Notes: generated by a model not told the origin, from the sequence alone. Counted from the stretch's first letter, positions 17,824 to 27,023 are shown. The stretch is DNA of 56,815 bases from Acidovorax sp. FJL06 (GCF_003852545.1 NZ_QAJR01000058.1:1-56815), one strand, 5' to 3'. A program made the numbers and translations.

Positions 17824-18446
17824 GATCCGGCTCCTGGCAGGGCTACAGCCGGCAGTGCCACTGCCGCCGTGGATTCGGGGGCTGCGGGGGTCTTGCCCCC
17901 CACCTCGAAGAAGGTGTAGGACAGCGTGATGGTCGTCACGTCCTTGGACAGACGCGGATCGATCACGAAGGCCACGGGCCATTCCTTCTTTTCGCCGGGC
18001 TCCAGCGTGTACTGGTTGAAGCAGAAACACTCCAGCTTGTTGAAGTGCGCGGCGGCCTGGCGGGGCGCATAGCTCGGAATGGCTTGCGCGGCCATGCGGC
18101 GGTTCTGCACGTTCTGGAACTCGTACATCACCGTGGTCAGCTCGCCGGGGTGCACCTGCACCGAGCGCTGCGCGGGCTTGAAGTCCCAGGGGCCGCGCGC
18201 ATTGGCGTCGAACTCGACGGTGATGGTGCGGCTCTTGTCTACCTGCGTGTTGGCCGGCAGCTTCACGTCTTTGCCCGCCACACCGTTGCCCGGCACCTGG
18301 CGCTCGGAGAGCGACAGGATGTTGATGCCCGTCATCTCGCAGATGTGCTTGTAGATGGGGATCAGCACATAGCCAAAGGCGAACATGCCGGCCGCAATCA
18401 CAAGCAGCTTGCCGACCATCTTGGCGTTTTCGCGGTGCAGGCTCAT
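17820..18446 (-). CDS. ctaG: Cytochrome c oxidase assembly protein CtaG/Cox11
   Basis: Copper chaperone that delivers copper to the CuB site of subunit I; 208 residues. One N-terminal helix (LLVIAAGMFAFGYVLIPIY) anchors an immunoglobulin-like periplasmic domain. The copper-binding Cys pair lies in LECFCFNQ, and the ending LSYTFFEV is typical. The start at 18446 (MSLHREN) is favoured over longer frames by family length and by spacing from the upstream small gene. Confidence 0.97.
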   Translation of the reverse strand: MSLHRENAKMVGKLLVIAAGMFAFGYVLIPIYKHICEMTGINILSLSERQVPGNGVAGKDVKLPANTQVDKSRTITVEFDANARGPWDFKPAQRSVQVHPGELTTVMYEFQNVQNRRMAAQAIPSYAPRQAAAHFNKLECFCFNQYTLEPGEKKEWPVAFVIDPRLSKDVTTITLSYTFFEVGGKTPAAPESTAAVALPAVALPGAGS

Positions 18447-18459
18447 GGCAGCAGCGGAC

Positions 18460-18576
18460 TCAGCGGGACAGCAGGGCCACCTTGACCATGAACCCGACAA
18501 AGAACACCGCCGCCACAGACGCCAGGATCAGCGCCAGCCGCAGGTTGTTCTTCTTTTGCTCGGGGGTCATGGGCAT
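18460..18576 (-). CDS. Cytochrome oxidase small assembly protein (38 residues)
   Basis: A short reading frame filling the gap between ctaD and ctaG. It begins MPMTPEQKKNNLRLALILAS, has one hydrophobic helix (about 13-35) and ends LLSR. Genes of this size and composition occupy the same place in other Burkholderiales and are annotated as small oxidase assembly proteins. A second possible start is the Met at 18570. It is easily missed by length-limited gene callers. Confidence 0.8.
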   Translation of the reverse strand: MPMTPEQKKNNLRLALILASVAAVFFVGFMVKVALLSR

Positions 18577-18581
18577 GGCGA

Positions 18582-20213
18582 TCAACCAATCACGCGGGTT
18601 GCGGTGGCGTCCAGCTTGGGCGGGGTTTCAAAGGTGTGGAACGGTGCGGGCGATGGCACTTCCCATTCCAGGCCTTCGGCGCCGTCCCATGGCTTGGCAG
18701 GGGCCTTGGCACCCTTGCCACGCATGGCGGGCACGACCACGGCCAGGAAGAAGTACACCTGCATCAGACCGAAACCAAACGCACCCACCGAGGCAATCGC
18801 ATTGAAGTCAGCAAATTGCATGGGGTAGTCGGCATACCGGCGGGGCATGCCGGCCAGGCCCAGGAAGTGCATCGGGAAGAAGGTGACGTTGAACGTGATC
18901 AGCGAACCCCAGAAGTGGATCTGGCCGCGCGTTTCGGAGTACATGTGGCCGGTCCACTTGGGCAGCCAGTAGTACACGCCAGCAAACATCGAGAACAACG
19001 AGCCGGCCACCAGCACATAGTGGAAGTGGGCCACCACGTAGTAGGTGTCCTGCAGCTGGATGTCGATGGGCGCCATGGCCAGGATCAGGCCGGTGAAGCC
19101 GCCCATGGTGAACACGAAGATGAAGCCCACAGCGAACAGCATGGGGGTTTCGAACGTCATGGAGCCGCGCCACATCGTGGCGATCCAGTTGAAGATCTTC
19201 ACGGCCGTGGGCACGGAGATCAGCATGGTGGCGTACATGAAGAACAGCTGGCCGGTCACGGGCATGCCGGTCGTGAACATGTGGTGGGCCCACACAATGA
19301 ACGACAGGATGGCGATCGACGAGGTCGCATACACCATGGAGGCGTAGCCGAACAGCTTCTTGCGCGCAAAGGCGGGCACGATCTGGCTGATGATGCCGAA
19401 GGCCGGCAAGATCATGATGTACACCTCGGGGTGGCCGAAGAACCAGAAGATGTGCTGGTACATCACCGGGTCACCGCCGCCGGCGGGGTTGAAGAAGCTG
19501 GTGCCAAAGTGGCGGTCCGTCAGCGTCATGGTGATCGCACCGGCCAACACGGGCATCACGGCGATCAGCAGGTAGGCGGTGATGAGCCAGGTCCAGGCGA
19601 ACATGGGCATCTTCATCAGCGTCATGCCGGGGGCGCGCATGTTCAGGATGGTCACGATGATGTTGATCGAGCCCATGATGGACGAGGCGCCCAGGATGTG
19701 CATGGCGAAGATGCCAGCGTCCATGGAGGGGCCCATCTGCAGCGTCAGCGGTGCATACAGCGTCCAGCCGGCAGCGGGCGCGCCACCAGGCATGAAGAAC
19801 GAGGTCACGAGCATGATGGCCGCAGGGATCATCAGCCAGAAGCTGAAGTTGTTCATGCGGGCAAAGGCCATGTCGGATGCGCCGATCTGCAGCGGGATCA
19901 TCCAGTTCGCAAAGCCCACGAAGGCCGGCATGATGGCGCCGAACACCATGATCAGGCCGTGCATGGTGGTGAGCTGGTTGAACAGCTCGGGGTTGACCAG
20001 CTGCAGGCCGGGCTGGAACAGCTCGGCGCGGATCAGCAGCGCCAGAACACCGCCCACCATGAGCATGGTGAAGGCGAACAACAGGTACAGCGTACCGATG
20101 TCCTTGTGGTTGGTGGCATACACCCAGCGGCGCCAGCCGGTGGGGCCATGGTGGCCATGGTCGTCGTGTGCGTGGTCGCCCGCGTGACCGTGGTTGTCGA
20201 GAACTGCGCTCAT
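18582..20213 (-). CDS. ctaD: Cytochrome c oxidase subunit I
   Basis: Catalytic heme-copper subunit, 543 residues and twelve helices, reducing oxygen to water and pumping protons. The CuB site with its His-Tyr cross-link is seen in [17 protein letters not shown], followed by WAHHMFTTG. The heme ligand region is VAHFHYVLV, and the D-channel motif is in the expected helix 2 region ([16 protein letters not shown]). An N-terminal His-rich stretch precedes the first helix. It lies 30 bp after ctaC. Confidence 0.99.
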   Translation of the reverse strand: MSAVLDNHGHAGDHAHDDHGHHGPTGWRRWVYATNHKDIGTLYLLFAFTMLMVGGVLALLIRAELFQPGLQLVNPELFNQLTTMHGLIMVFGAIMPAFVGFANWMIPLQIGASDMAFARMNNFSFWLMIPAAIMLVTSFFMPGGAPAAGWTLYAPLTLQMGPSMDAGIFAMHILGASSIMGSINIIVTILNMRAPGMTLMKMPMFAWTWLITAYLLIAVMPVLAGAITMTLTDRHFGTSFFNPAGGGDPVMYQHIFWFFGHPEVYIMILPAFGIISQIVPAFARKKLFGYASMVYATSSIAILSFIVWAHHMFTTGMPVTGQLFFMYATMLISVPTAVKIFNWIATMWRGSMTFETPMLFAVGFIFVFTMGGFTGLILAMAPIDIQLQDTYYVVAHFHYVLVAGSLFSMFAGVYYWLPKWTGHMYSETRGQIHFWGSLITFNVTFFPMHFLGLAGMPRRYADYPMQFADFNAIASVGAFGFGLMQVYFFLAVVVPAMRGKGAKAPAKPWDGAEGLEWEVPSPAPFHTFETPPKLDATATRVIG

Positions 20214-20243
20214 GTTGGATTCCTCAATACGATGGGGCGATGA

Positions 20244-21413
20244 TTACTTGCCACGCAGGGCCACGATTTCAGCAGGCTGCACCAGCTGGCCGGTCTTGTT
20301 GGACCAGTTGTTCTTGGTGTAGCTGACCACGGCAGCGATGTCGGTGTCGCTCAGCTGGGCCCATGCGGGCATGGCACCGTTGGCTGCACCCTTGAGCACC
20401 ACCTGGATCTGCTTGGCGTGGTCGGTATCGAGCACGATGGCCGAGCCATCCAGGGGCTTGATCGGGCCGGCGCCCTTGCCGTTGGCCTGGTGGCAGGCAG
20501 CGCAGTTGGCGGCATAGACCTTCTCGCCGCGCTTGAGGATGTCGTCCAGCGTCCAGACCTTGGACGGATCGTCGAGCTTGGCGGCGGCCTTCTTCTTCTG
20601 GTCACCCACCCAGGCCGAGTAGTCCTCGGCAGACACCACCTTCACGTGGATGGGCATGTAGGCGTGTTCCTTGCCACACAGTTCGGCGCACTGGCCGTAG
20701 TAGTCGCCGATCTTTTCGGCGCGGAACCAGGTGTCGCGCACGAAGCCGGGAATCGCATCCTGCTTGATGCCGAAGGCCGGCACCATGAAGGCGTGGATCA
20801 CGTCGTTGGCCGTGGTGATGATGCGGATCTTCTTGCCCACGGGCACGACCATGGGATTGTCGACCTTGAGCAGGTAGTCGGCCGGGGCGTCCTTGACGTT
20901 GCCGCTGTCGGACATCACACGGTGGCTGCTGTCCAGCGTGGAGATGAAGCTCAGGCCTTCGCCTTCGCCGGTGATGTAGTCGTAGCCCCACTTCCACTGG
21001 TAGCCCGTGGTCTTGATGGTGAGGTCGGCATTGGTAGTGTCCTTCTGCGCGACCAGCACCTTGGTGGCCGGCAGGGCCATCAGGATCACGATGATGAAGG
21101 GGATGATGGTCCAGATCACTTCGACGGTGACGGACTCATGGAAATTGGCCGACTTGGCACCCTTGGAGCGGCGGTGCTTCCAAATCGAGTAGAACATCAC
21201 GGAGAACACTGCCACGAAGATCACCGTGCAGATGATCAGCATCATCCAGTGCAGAAAATGCTGCTCTTCTGCGATCTTGGTGACGGGCGGCGCCAGGTTC
21301 AGCTGGTTGACTGCAGGGCCGCCAGGCAGGTCCTGAACGGCATGGGCTGCGGAGCCCACCCATGCACCGGCAATCAGCAGCAGAGAAGCCAGCTTGTTGG
21401 AAATGCTCTTCAT
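20244..21413 (-). CDS. ctaC: Cytochrome c oxidase subunit II with fused cytochrome c domain
   Basis: Electron-entry subunit of the oxidase, 389 residues. The ATG at 21413 is preferred to an in-frame GTG nine bases upstream. It has a signal peptide, two membrane helices (about 55-120), and the CuA domain with VIHAFMVP and YGQCAELCGKEHAYMPIH carrying the His, two Cys, His and Met ligands. A C-terminal cytochrome c domain (about 290-389) has the heme motif CAACH and a later Met in GAMPAW. The fused c domain makes this a caa3-type enzyme. It is the first gene of the oxidase operon. Confidence 0.98.
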   Translation of the reverse strand: MKSISNKLASLLLIAGAWVGSAAHAVQDLPGGPAVNQLNLAPPVTKIAEEQHFLHWMMLIICTVIFVAVFSVMFYSIWKHRRSKGAKSANFHESVTVEVIWTIIPFIIVILMALPATKVLVAQKDTTNADLTIKTTGYQWKWGYDYITGEGEGLSFISTLDSSHRVMSDSGNVKDAPADYLLKVDNPMVVPVGKKIRIITTANDVIHAFMVPAFGIKQDAIPGFVRDTWFRAEKIGDYYGQCAELCGKEHAYMPIHVKVVSAEDYSAWVGDQKKKAAAKLDDPSKVWTLDDILKRGEKVYAANCAACHQANGKGAGPIKPLDGSAIVLDTDHAKQIQVVLKGAANGAMPAWAQLSDTDIAAVVSYTKNNWSNKTGQLVQPAEIVALRGK

Positions 21414-21472
21414 AGTTCTCACTTACTTCTAAGCCTCAATTTAACCAATCCCTTGTGCGTGCCTGCGTGGGG

Positions 21473-21949
21473 TCAGGCGGCGCGCAAGGCCATGCGGATC
21501 TCCGATGCCAGGGCCGGTCGAAGTTCGGGGCGCACGTAGCGCCCCACTTCAACGGATCGGCCCTGCGCAGACAGCATGATGAGCGAGCGGTCTCCGGTCT
21601 TGGGCTCTACACGAACCCGGCTCCGGTCAAACTCTGCGCGCTCCAGGCGGCCTGCCGTCTCCCGTTCCACCACAAGGCGCGAGCCTTGCAATGAAATCCT
21701 CTCGCCATCCGCCGCATGGCGACCGTACATGGCGAATGCAATTCCTACAGCCAAGATTTCGAGCCACGCAAAGGGCATCACCAGGTGGGCGCCGAGCATC
21801 CAGAAGCACGTTGCGATCCCCAGGGACACCAGACACAAGGACAGATACATCCACCCCAACTGTGCCGGCGTGACCGAGCAATTGCGGGCAAGACGCCAGT
21901 CAATGCGCTGACCCGACACCGTGGCAAAACGAAAAACCAAGCCCGTCAC
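21473..21949 (-). CDS. DUF2244 membrane protein
   Basis: 158 residues, beginning at GTG. Two adjacent helices (about 32-72) are followed by a soluble beta-rich domain with DGERISLQGSRLVVER and FDRSRVRVE. The family is of unknown function and usually lies next to the oxidase operon, which it precedes here in the same direction with a 59-bp gap. Confidence 0.88.
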   Translation of the reverse strand: MTGLVFRFATVSGQRIDWRLARNCSVTPAQLGWMYLSLCLVSLGIATCFWMLGAHLVMPFAWLEILAVGIAFAMYGRHAADGERISLQGSRLVVERETAGRLERAEFDRSRVRVEPKTGDRSLIMLSAQGRSVEVGRYVRPELRPALASEIRMALRAA

Positions 21950-22100
21950 CGGTCATGCTCACAACACTGCTGGCGCACCGTGCGTGGAGCCTTCGGCACC
22001 ACAGGCGCAGCCCGCAAATTTGCGCGGGAAGATGCCCGAAATCTCAATAACCCTGAATTGTAGCGTGCCTTGTTCCAAGTCATTGACATGGAGTTACAGG

Positions 22101-23003
22101 TCAGTTTTCTTTGCTGCCCTTGCGCAACATCAAACGCATGTCCTGCAGCGAAACCGTGCTGCTGGAGTCCATGCGCACCCGTGGCGCAGGCTTGAAAGCG
22201 TGGCCATAAATGATTTCAAACGTCAGTGCCAACTGGCCTCCCTGCTGTGGATCGGCCAGCCGCTCGGCCAGCACGGCATAGAGCTTGTCGCGCCAGCGCC
22301 GTCCGCGCAATGAGGGAAAGCGATCAGGGTGCAAATTGCAACCCAGCTCGCGCAGCTCCTGCACCAGCCGCTCGGGGGTGGCAAAGGTGAGCGTGATGCG
22401 CTCCATGTCCATCACCGGCTCGGCAAAACCGGCGTGCACCAGCATGTCGCCCCAGTCGTGCATGTCGGTGAACGCATGGCCCGCCGGGGGCCAGCCCAGG
22501 GCCGCATAGACCCCGTGCAGCTCCCGCAGCGTGTCAGGCCCCAGGCACGAGAACATCAAGTAGCCATCCACCGCCAGCGCGCGGTGCCACTGCGCGATCA
22601 GGGCCTGCGGATCGGCTGCCGTGTGCAGGGCCATGTTGGCCCAGAGCATCTGCACGCTGGCATCGGCGCGCGGGCCCCACTGGGGGCTGGCGGCGCTCCA
22701 GCGCGAGAGGCTCCACCAGGGCTTGGCCAGCGCCTGCCGCGCCACCGGCTCGCAGCGCGCAGCAGATTCAACCACCTGGCAACGCGCCTCGGGATAGCGG
22801 GCGCTCACCAGCGCATGCGCCTGGAGCCCGCCGCGCAGCGCATCCCAGTGGCACCAGGAGGCCGGGGCCTGCCGAATCCATTGCAGGCGGTCCTCCATGC
22901 GGCGGGCGACCTCTTCGTGGAGCCAGGGTGACAGGGCGGGGGCGGCCGCCTGCCAGCGGGCGGCGGCGACGGGATCAATGGTGGGGGGGCGCTCGGAGGG
23001 CAT
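22101..23003 (-). CDS. BioC-like methyltransferase-fold protein
   Basis: 300 residues resembling the BioC-type proteins of beta-proteobacteria, which methylate malonyl-ACP to start biotin synthesis. The second half is typical (ANMALHTAADPQALIAQWHR, FSCLGPDTLREL, HDWGDMLVHAGF, LTFEIIYGHAFKP). The usual glycine-rich SAM motif I is not recognisable: the corresponding region reads WCHWDALRGGLQAH. Catalytic competence is therefore uncertain. It is divergent from comF with 34 bp between them, an arrangement where E. coli would instead have bioH next to a comF homologue. Confidence 0.8.
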   Translation of the reverse strand: MPSERPPTIDPVAAARWQAAAPALSPWLHEEVARRMEDRLQWIRQAPASWCHWDALRGGLQAHALVSARYPEARCQVVESAARCEPVARQALAKPWWSLSRWSAASPQWGPRADASVQMLWANMALHTAADPQALIAQWHRALAVDGYLMFSCLGPDTLRELHGVYAALGWPPAGHAFTDMHDWGDMLVHAGFAEPVMDMERITLTFATPERLVQELRELGCNLHPDRFPSLRGRRWRDKLYAVLAERLADPQQGGQLALTFEIIYGHAFKPAPRVRMDSSSTVSLQDMRLMLRKGSKEN

Positions 23004-23037
23004 GGCAGTTCACAAGGACGCGCGAGTATATTGATTC

Positions 23038-23769
23038 ATGCTCTTTCAAGGATTGCCAGGGTTTTCGCGCCGGCTGCAGGGCCTGGCAGGCCTGCTGGGC
23101 CGCGTACCCAGCCAGTGTGCCGCCTGCCACGCCTGGCCGTCGCAGCGCATCTGCAATGCCTGCGTGGCCCGGTTTGCCCAACCCGCCAGCCGTTGCCAGC
23201 GCTGCGCGCTGCGGGTGCCCGCAGGCGTGGCCGTGTGCGGGGCCTGCCAGCAGCACCCGCCGGCCTTCGATGCCTGCCTGGCGGCCGTGGACTACGCCTA
23301 CCCCTGGGCCGGGGCGCTGGCGGACTTCAAGTTCCGGGCCGACCCGGGATGGGCCGGCACGCTGGCCACCCTGCTGCGCAGCACCCCGTGGGTAGAGCCC
23401 GCGATCGAGGCGGCCGACCGGGTGCTGCCCGTGCCGCTGTCCGCCGAGCGCCTGCGCGAGCGCGGCTTCAACCAGGCCGCCCTGCTGGCGCGTCACCTGG
23501 CGGGCGCCCGGGCCGATGCGCACAGCCTGCTGCGCCTGCATGCCACCGAAGCCCAGAGCAGCCTGCCGCGCGCCCAGCGGCTACGCAACCTGCAGGGCGC
23601 GTTTGCCATCGAACCCGCACGCGCTGCCGCCCTGCACGGGCAGCGCGTGGTGCTGCTGGACGACGTGATGACCACGGGCGCCACCGTGCACGCCGCCACG
23701 CTGGCCCTGCGCGAGGCCGGGGTGGCGCATGTGACGGTGGTGGTGCTGGCGCGCACGGCGATGGAGTGA
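23038..23769 (+). CDS. comF: ComF-family phosphoribosyltransferase-like protein
   Basis: 243 residues. An N-terminal zinc-finger-like region has four Cys pairs (CAAC, CNAC, CQRC, CGAC within residues 22-68). The C-terminal half has a type I phosphoribosyltransferase fold with the PRPP-binding loop VVLLDDVMTTGAT and the family signature LRERGFNQA. ComF proteins support DNA uptake in competent bacteria; elsewhere the role is unproven. It shares a 34-bp divergent intergenic region with the BioC-like gene. Confidence 0.93.
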   Translation: MLFQGLPGFSRRLQGLAGLLGRVPSQCAACHAWPSQRICNACVARFAQPASRCQRCALRVPAGVAVCGACQQHPPAFDACLAAVDYAYPWAGALADFKFRADPGWAGTLATLLRSTPWVEPAIEAADRVLPVPLSAERLRERGFNQAALLARHLAGARADAHSLLRLHATEAQSSLPRAQRLRNLQGAFAIEPARAAALHGQRVVLLDDVMTTGATVHAATLALREAGVAHVTVVVLARTAME

Positions 23770-23868
23770 TGCGACGGGCCCCACATCGGCACCCACGCCT
23801 GTCGAAAGGGATACTTTTGATTACGAGCGGTTGCTCAACTCACATCCGGGGCGAAGACAATAGCGGGC

Positions 23869-24399
23869 ATGTTCCACATCGTCCTCGTCGAACCCGAAAT
23901 CCCGCCCAACACCGGCAACATCATCCGCCTGGCGGCCAACACGGGTTGCACGCTGCACCTGATCGAGCCCCTGGGGTTCTCGATGGAAGACCGGCTGATG
24001 CGCCGCGCGGGGCTGGACTACCACGAATACACCCGGGTGCTGCGCCACAACGGCTGGACGGCTTTTTTGCGGGACGCACAGCCCGACGCCACGCGCATGT
24101 TCGCCATGACCACGCACGCCTCGCAGCCGGTGCACTCCACCTGCTTCCTGCCGGGCGACTGGCTGGTGTTTGGCGCCGAAACCCGGGGGCTGCCCGCCGA
24201 GTTGCGTGAGAGTTTCCCCCCCGCCCAGCGCCTGCGCCTGCCCATGGTGGCGGGCCAGCGCAGCCTCAACCTGTCGAATGCGGTGGCGGTGACGGTGTTC
24301 GAAGCCTGGCGCCAGAACAGCTTTGCCATGCCCGACGGGCAGATCGCGGTCGAGCCCGAGGGCACGATCATCAGCGGGTTCGCGCAGCTCAGCGGATAA
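23869..24399 (+). CDS. trmL: tRNA (cytidine(34)-2'-O)-methyltransferase TrmL
   Basis: SPOUT-family enzyme that 2'-O-methylates the wobble nucleotide of tRNA-Leu isoacceptors; 176 residues. It has the N-terminal VEPEIPPNTGNIIRLAANTG, GAETRGLPAEL and the knot motif MVAGQRSLNLSNAVAV. It is cytoplasmic and acts as a dimer. It lies 99 bp after comF in the same direction and immediately before the MITE-like element. Confidence 0.96.
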   Translation: MFHIVLVEPEIPPNTGNIIRLAANTGCTLHLIEPLGFSMEDRLMRRAGLDYHEYTRVLRHNGWTAFLRDAQPDATRMFAMTTHASQPVHSTCFLPGDWLVFGAETRGLPAELRESFPPAQRLRLPMVAGQRSLNLSNAVAVTVFEAWRQNSFAMPDGQIAVEPEGTIISGFAQLSG

Positions 24400-24438
24400 A
24401 GCCGTTCACGCCGGGCCGGCCAAAGTGCCGCGCAAGGC

Positions 24439-24713
24439 TTAGAACCTGTTCAAGATCTTTTCGGGGATCGCATTGGAGTGCCATCGTGATGAAGTGGATG
24501 CTTCGGATGCGCCGCATGGGCTCGTGCCCATGCAAGCAGCTGGGGCGTCCAATCACCCGATTTCACTCCAACCCTTCGGGCAAGTGCCTTGCCGGGCGGT
24601 CTGCGGCGTTGCGGCGCTTGCCAATAGCCGAGCTATTGGCTGCGCACCGCGCCTAGCATCCCATCCCGGCAAGGTACTTGTGCGACCCCGAAAAAATCTT
24701 GAACAGGTTCTTA
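24439..24713. mobile_element. MITE-like non-autonomous element
   Basis: The 435-bp gap between trmL and the next gene is dominated by this element. Terminal inverted repeats of about 30 bp (24442-24472 and 24681-24710), both starting GAACCTGTTCAAGAT, differ by one substitution and one indel. TTA lies directly outside each end (24439-24441 and 24711-24713), a candidate target duplication. The interior holds a second inverted repeat: CAAGTGCCTTGCCGGG at 24581-24596 pairs with 24665-24680 (15 of 16), enclosing the palindrome CCAATAG-CCGAG-CTATTGG (24621-24639). No transposase is encoded. Confidence 0.82.
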
Positions 24714-24834
24714 GGCAGACCCCGCCCGAACGGTTTTGCCAACGGCCTTGCCCATTGAACAAATGCCGCTGGGCGCAAGGGAGCGCGGGGGCGGCATGCG
24801 GAAGCGCGAGGGCGCCACGCCCCCTAGCAACGGC

Positions 24835-25767
24835 CTATCGGCCCTGCTCGGCCAGGGACACGCGCACCCGCTCGGTCAGAAAGTCCAGAAACACCTTGGT
24901 GCGCGCAGGCAGCATGCGGCCCGACGGCAATGCGGCATAGATGGTGTAGCGGGAATAGATCCACTCCGGCAGGACATGCACCAGCTCGCCCCGCGCCAGA
25001 TGCTCCTCGGCCAACAAGCGCGAGGTAACGGCCACCCCGGCACCATCCACGGCCGCACGCAGCAGCAGCTCGGTGCTGACGGACTGCATCACCGCAGGCG
25101 CGTCCACCTCCTGCACCGGCAGCCGGCCGTCGAGCGACTGCAGGCGCAACCGGCGCGCCGGCCCGGTCTGCGAGCGCGCGGCCACGCCAGAGTCGCGCAG
25201 GTAGTCGTGCTGCACCAGGTCGTGCGGCTCCCGCGGGGTGCCACGGCGGCTCAGGTACTGGGGGGACGCCACCACAATGGCCTCGCCCTGCAGCAACGGG
25301 CGCGCAACGATGTTGGCATCAAAGTCCTCGCCCGCCACCATGACGGTCACATCGAACTCGTCCACGCGGTCCGAGGCAAACGCGTCGATGTTGATGTCCA
25401 ACTGCAGCTTGGGGAAATTCTCGTGCCAGACCGCCACCATGGGCGCCAAAAAATTGGTGGCCAGCACCGGCGCCGCCACGATGCGGATGGTGCCGCGCAG
25501 GTCGCGCGTGCTGGCAGCGGCGGCGGCCTCGGCGTCGTCGATCTCGTGCAGGATGGCGCGCACGCGCTGCAGGTAGGACTCGCCCGCATCGGTCAGGGCC
25601 AGCTTGCGGGTCGTGCGCTGCAGCAGGCGCGTGCCCAGGTGCTGCTCCAGTTCGGCCACCATGCGGGTGACCACGGGGGGCGACATGTCCATGGCGCGGG
25701 CGGCGGCGGCAAAGCCGCCCTCCTCCACCACGCGCTCGAACACCTTCATGGCTTGCAGGCGGTCCAT
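24835..25767 (-). CDS. LysR-family transcriptional regulator
   Basis: 310 residues, the standard LysR length. The N-terminal winged helix-turn-helix (residues 1-60: GGFAAAARAMDMSPPVVTRMVAELEQHLG) is of the CrgA/DsdC-like subgroup with LLQRTTRKLALTDAG. An effector-binding domain follows from about 90. The target is unknown; it follows the MaoC gene by 32 bp on the same strand, so the two may share a transcript. Confidence 0.93.
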   Translation of the reverse strand: MDRLQAMKVFERVVEEGGFAAAARAMDMSPPVVTRMVAELEQHLGTRLLQRTTRKLALTDAGESYLQRVRAILHEIDDAEAAAAASTRDLRGTIRIVAAPVLATNFLAPMVAVWHENFPKLQLDINIDAFASDRVDEFDVTVMVAGEDFDANIVARPLLQGEAIVVASPQYLSRRGTPREPHDLVQHDYLRDSGVAARSQTGPARRLRLQSLDGRLPVQEVDAPAVMQSVSTELLLRAAVDGAGVAVTSRLLAEEHLARGELVHVLPEWIYSRYTIYAALPSGRMLPARTKVFLDFLTERVRVSLAEQGR

Positions 25768-25799
25768 GGCTCAGGCCCCCCGCCCGGGCACAGCCGGGC

Positions 25800-26264
25800 T
25801 CAGGCCGGAGCGCCGAAATTGCGCGCCAGCGACTCGGCCACACACACGGGCTTGTCGCTGCCCTCGCGCTCCACCGTCACCAGCCAGGTCATCTGCATGC
25901 CATCGGGCGCCACCGGCTCGGCGGCCTGCAGCGTGAGGCGCGCGCGCAAGCGGCTGCCCACCGGCACGGGGGCCGTGAAGCGCACCTTGTTGAGCCCGTA
26001 GTTCACGCCCATGCGCGCCCCCTCGATGCTCAGGCCCGCCTCGAAGAACTGCGGGATCAGCGACAGCGTGAGAAAGCCATGCGCAATGGGCGCGCCAAAC
26101 GGTCCGGCCTTGGCGCGCTCCGGGTCCACATGGATCCACTGGTGGTCGCCCGTGGCCTGGGCAAACAGGTTGACCTGTTCCTGCGTGATGGTGATCCAGT
26201 CGGTCACGGCGACCTCCTGGCCCACACAGGCGCTGACTTCGGAGTAGGAGCGGAAGATTTTCAT
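25800..26264 (-). CDS. MaoC-like (R)-specific enoyl-CoA hydratase
   Basis: 154-residue single hot-dog domain protein. The hydratase-2 motif is present as ATGDHQWIHVDPERAK, with FGAPIAHGFLTLSL after it. Such enzymes hydrate trans-2-enoyl-CoA to (R)-3-hydroxyacyl-CoA, feeding polyhydroxyalkanoate or fatty-acid metabolism. The substrate range cannot be told. It precedes a LysR gene on the same strand. Confidence 0.9.
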   Translation of the reverse strand: MKIFRSYSEVSACVGQEVAVTDWITITQEQVNLFAQATGDHQWIHVDPERAKAGPFGAPIAHGFLTLSLIPQFFEAGLSIEGARMGVNYGLNKVRFTAPVPVGSRLRARLTLQAAEPVAPDGMQMTWLVTVEREGSDKPVCVAESLARNFGAPA

Positions 26265-26360
26265 CGCCCCAATGTAGCCCCGCGTCCCGGCGCGCCTTGT
26301 CTGCCGGGTGACAGGTGTTTTCCCGGGGGGCTGGTTGTACGTTCTGCTTCACGCTGTCCT

Positions 26361-26978
26361 TCAAGAGTTGAGCCAAGCACAGATCCCCTGCCACTGCTCC
26401 AGATCCCGCGCCACGCGGCCCGGCGCCACGTCGAACAACGTGAGGCCATGTGCCGCCAGGTGCACATAGTTCTGCGTGTCGCGCAGGTAGCCCAGCACCG
26501 GAAAGCCCAGGCTGTCCACGAAGTGGTGCAACTGCTCGGCCGCCTTGGTGCGGGCGTCCACGCGCATGCCGACGATGCCCACCTGCACACCCGCCGCGTG
26601 GCGGTGCTCGGCCAGCTGGTCCAGAAAACTGCGCGTGGCGAAAATGTCGAACACGCTGGGCTGCAGCGGCACGATGATCCTGTCGGCCAGCTTGAGCACA
26701 TCATTCAGGCGCCAGCCGTGCAGGCCGGCCGGGGTGTCGAGCACCGCATGCGTGGTCCCCTTGGGCGGGCGGCTGATCACGTCCGAGCTGGTGTCCCAGC
26801 CGCCAATCGCGCTCGCAGCGGGCGGGCGCAGGCCCAGCCAGAGCCGGGCGGATTCCTGCCGGTCGGTGTCGCCCAGGATCACGGGATGGCCCTGGCTGGC
26901 AAAGTAACCCGCGATGTTGGTGGACAGCGTGGACTTGCCCACACCGCCTTTCGGATTGGCGACAACAACTACTGGCAT
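26361..26978 (-). CDS. Orphan ParA/MinD-type P-loop ATPase
   Basis: 205 residues from the ATG at 26978, which has GGGAGG upstream; a longer frame to 27023 lacks such a signal. The deviant Walker A motif is NPKGGVGKSTLSTN, with a conserved Asp in GDTDRQES and a Walker B-like region HAVLDTPAGLHG. There is no ParB gene or parS-like site adjacent, so it is not a chromosome partition pair. Such small orphan ParA proteins position other cargo (chemosensory arrays, carboxysomes, pili). The partner is unknown. Confidence 0.88.
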   Translation of the reverse strand: MPVVVVANPKGGVGKSTLSTNIAGYFASQGHPVILGDTDRQESARLWLGLRPPAASAIGGWDTSSDVISRPPKGTTHAVLDTPAGLHGWRLNDVLKLADRIIVPLQPSVFDIFATRSFLDQLAEHRHAAGVQVGIVGMRVDARTKAAEQLHHFVDSLGFPVLGYLRDTQNYVHLAAHGLTLFDVAPGRVARDLEQWQGICAWLNS

Positions 26979-27023
26979 GACAACCTCCCTGGAATCTGCA
27001 GGCCCATGAATAACCCAGCCCAA

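Noticed and set aside
18636-20243. A 535-codon plus-strand frame over ctaD
   Set aside because: Extremely His/Gln-rich shadow of the subunit I gene on the other strand; no motif.
24473-24940. A plus-strand frame of 155 codons across the MITE-like element
   Set aside because: It starts inside one terminal repeat and runs through the other into a LysR gene on the opposite strand; no ribosome site or family.
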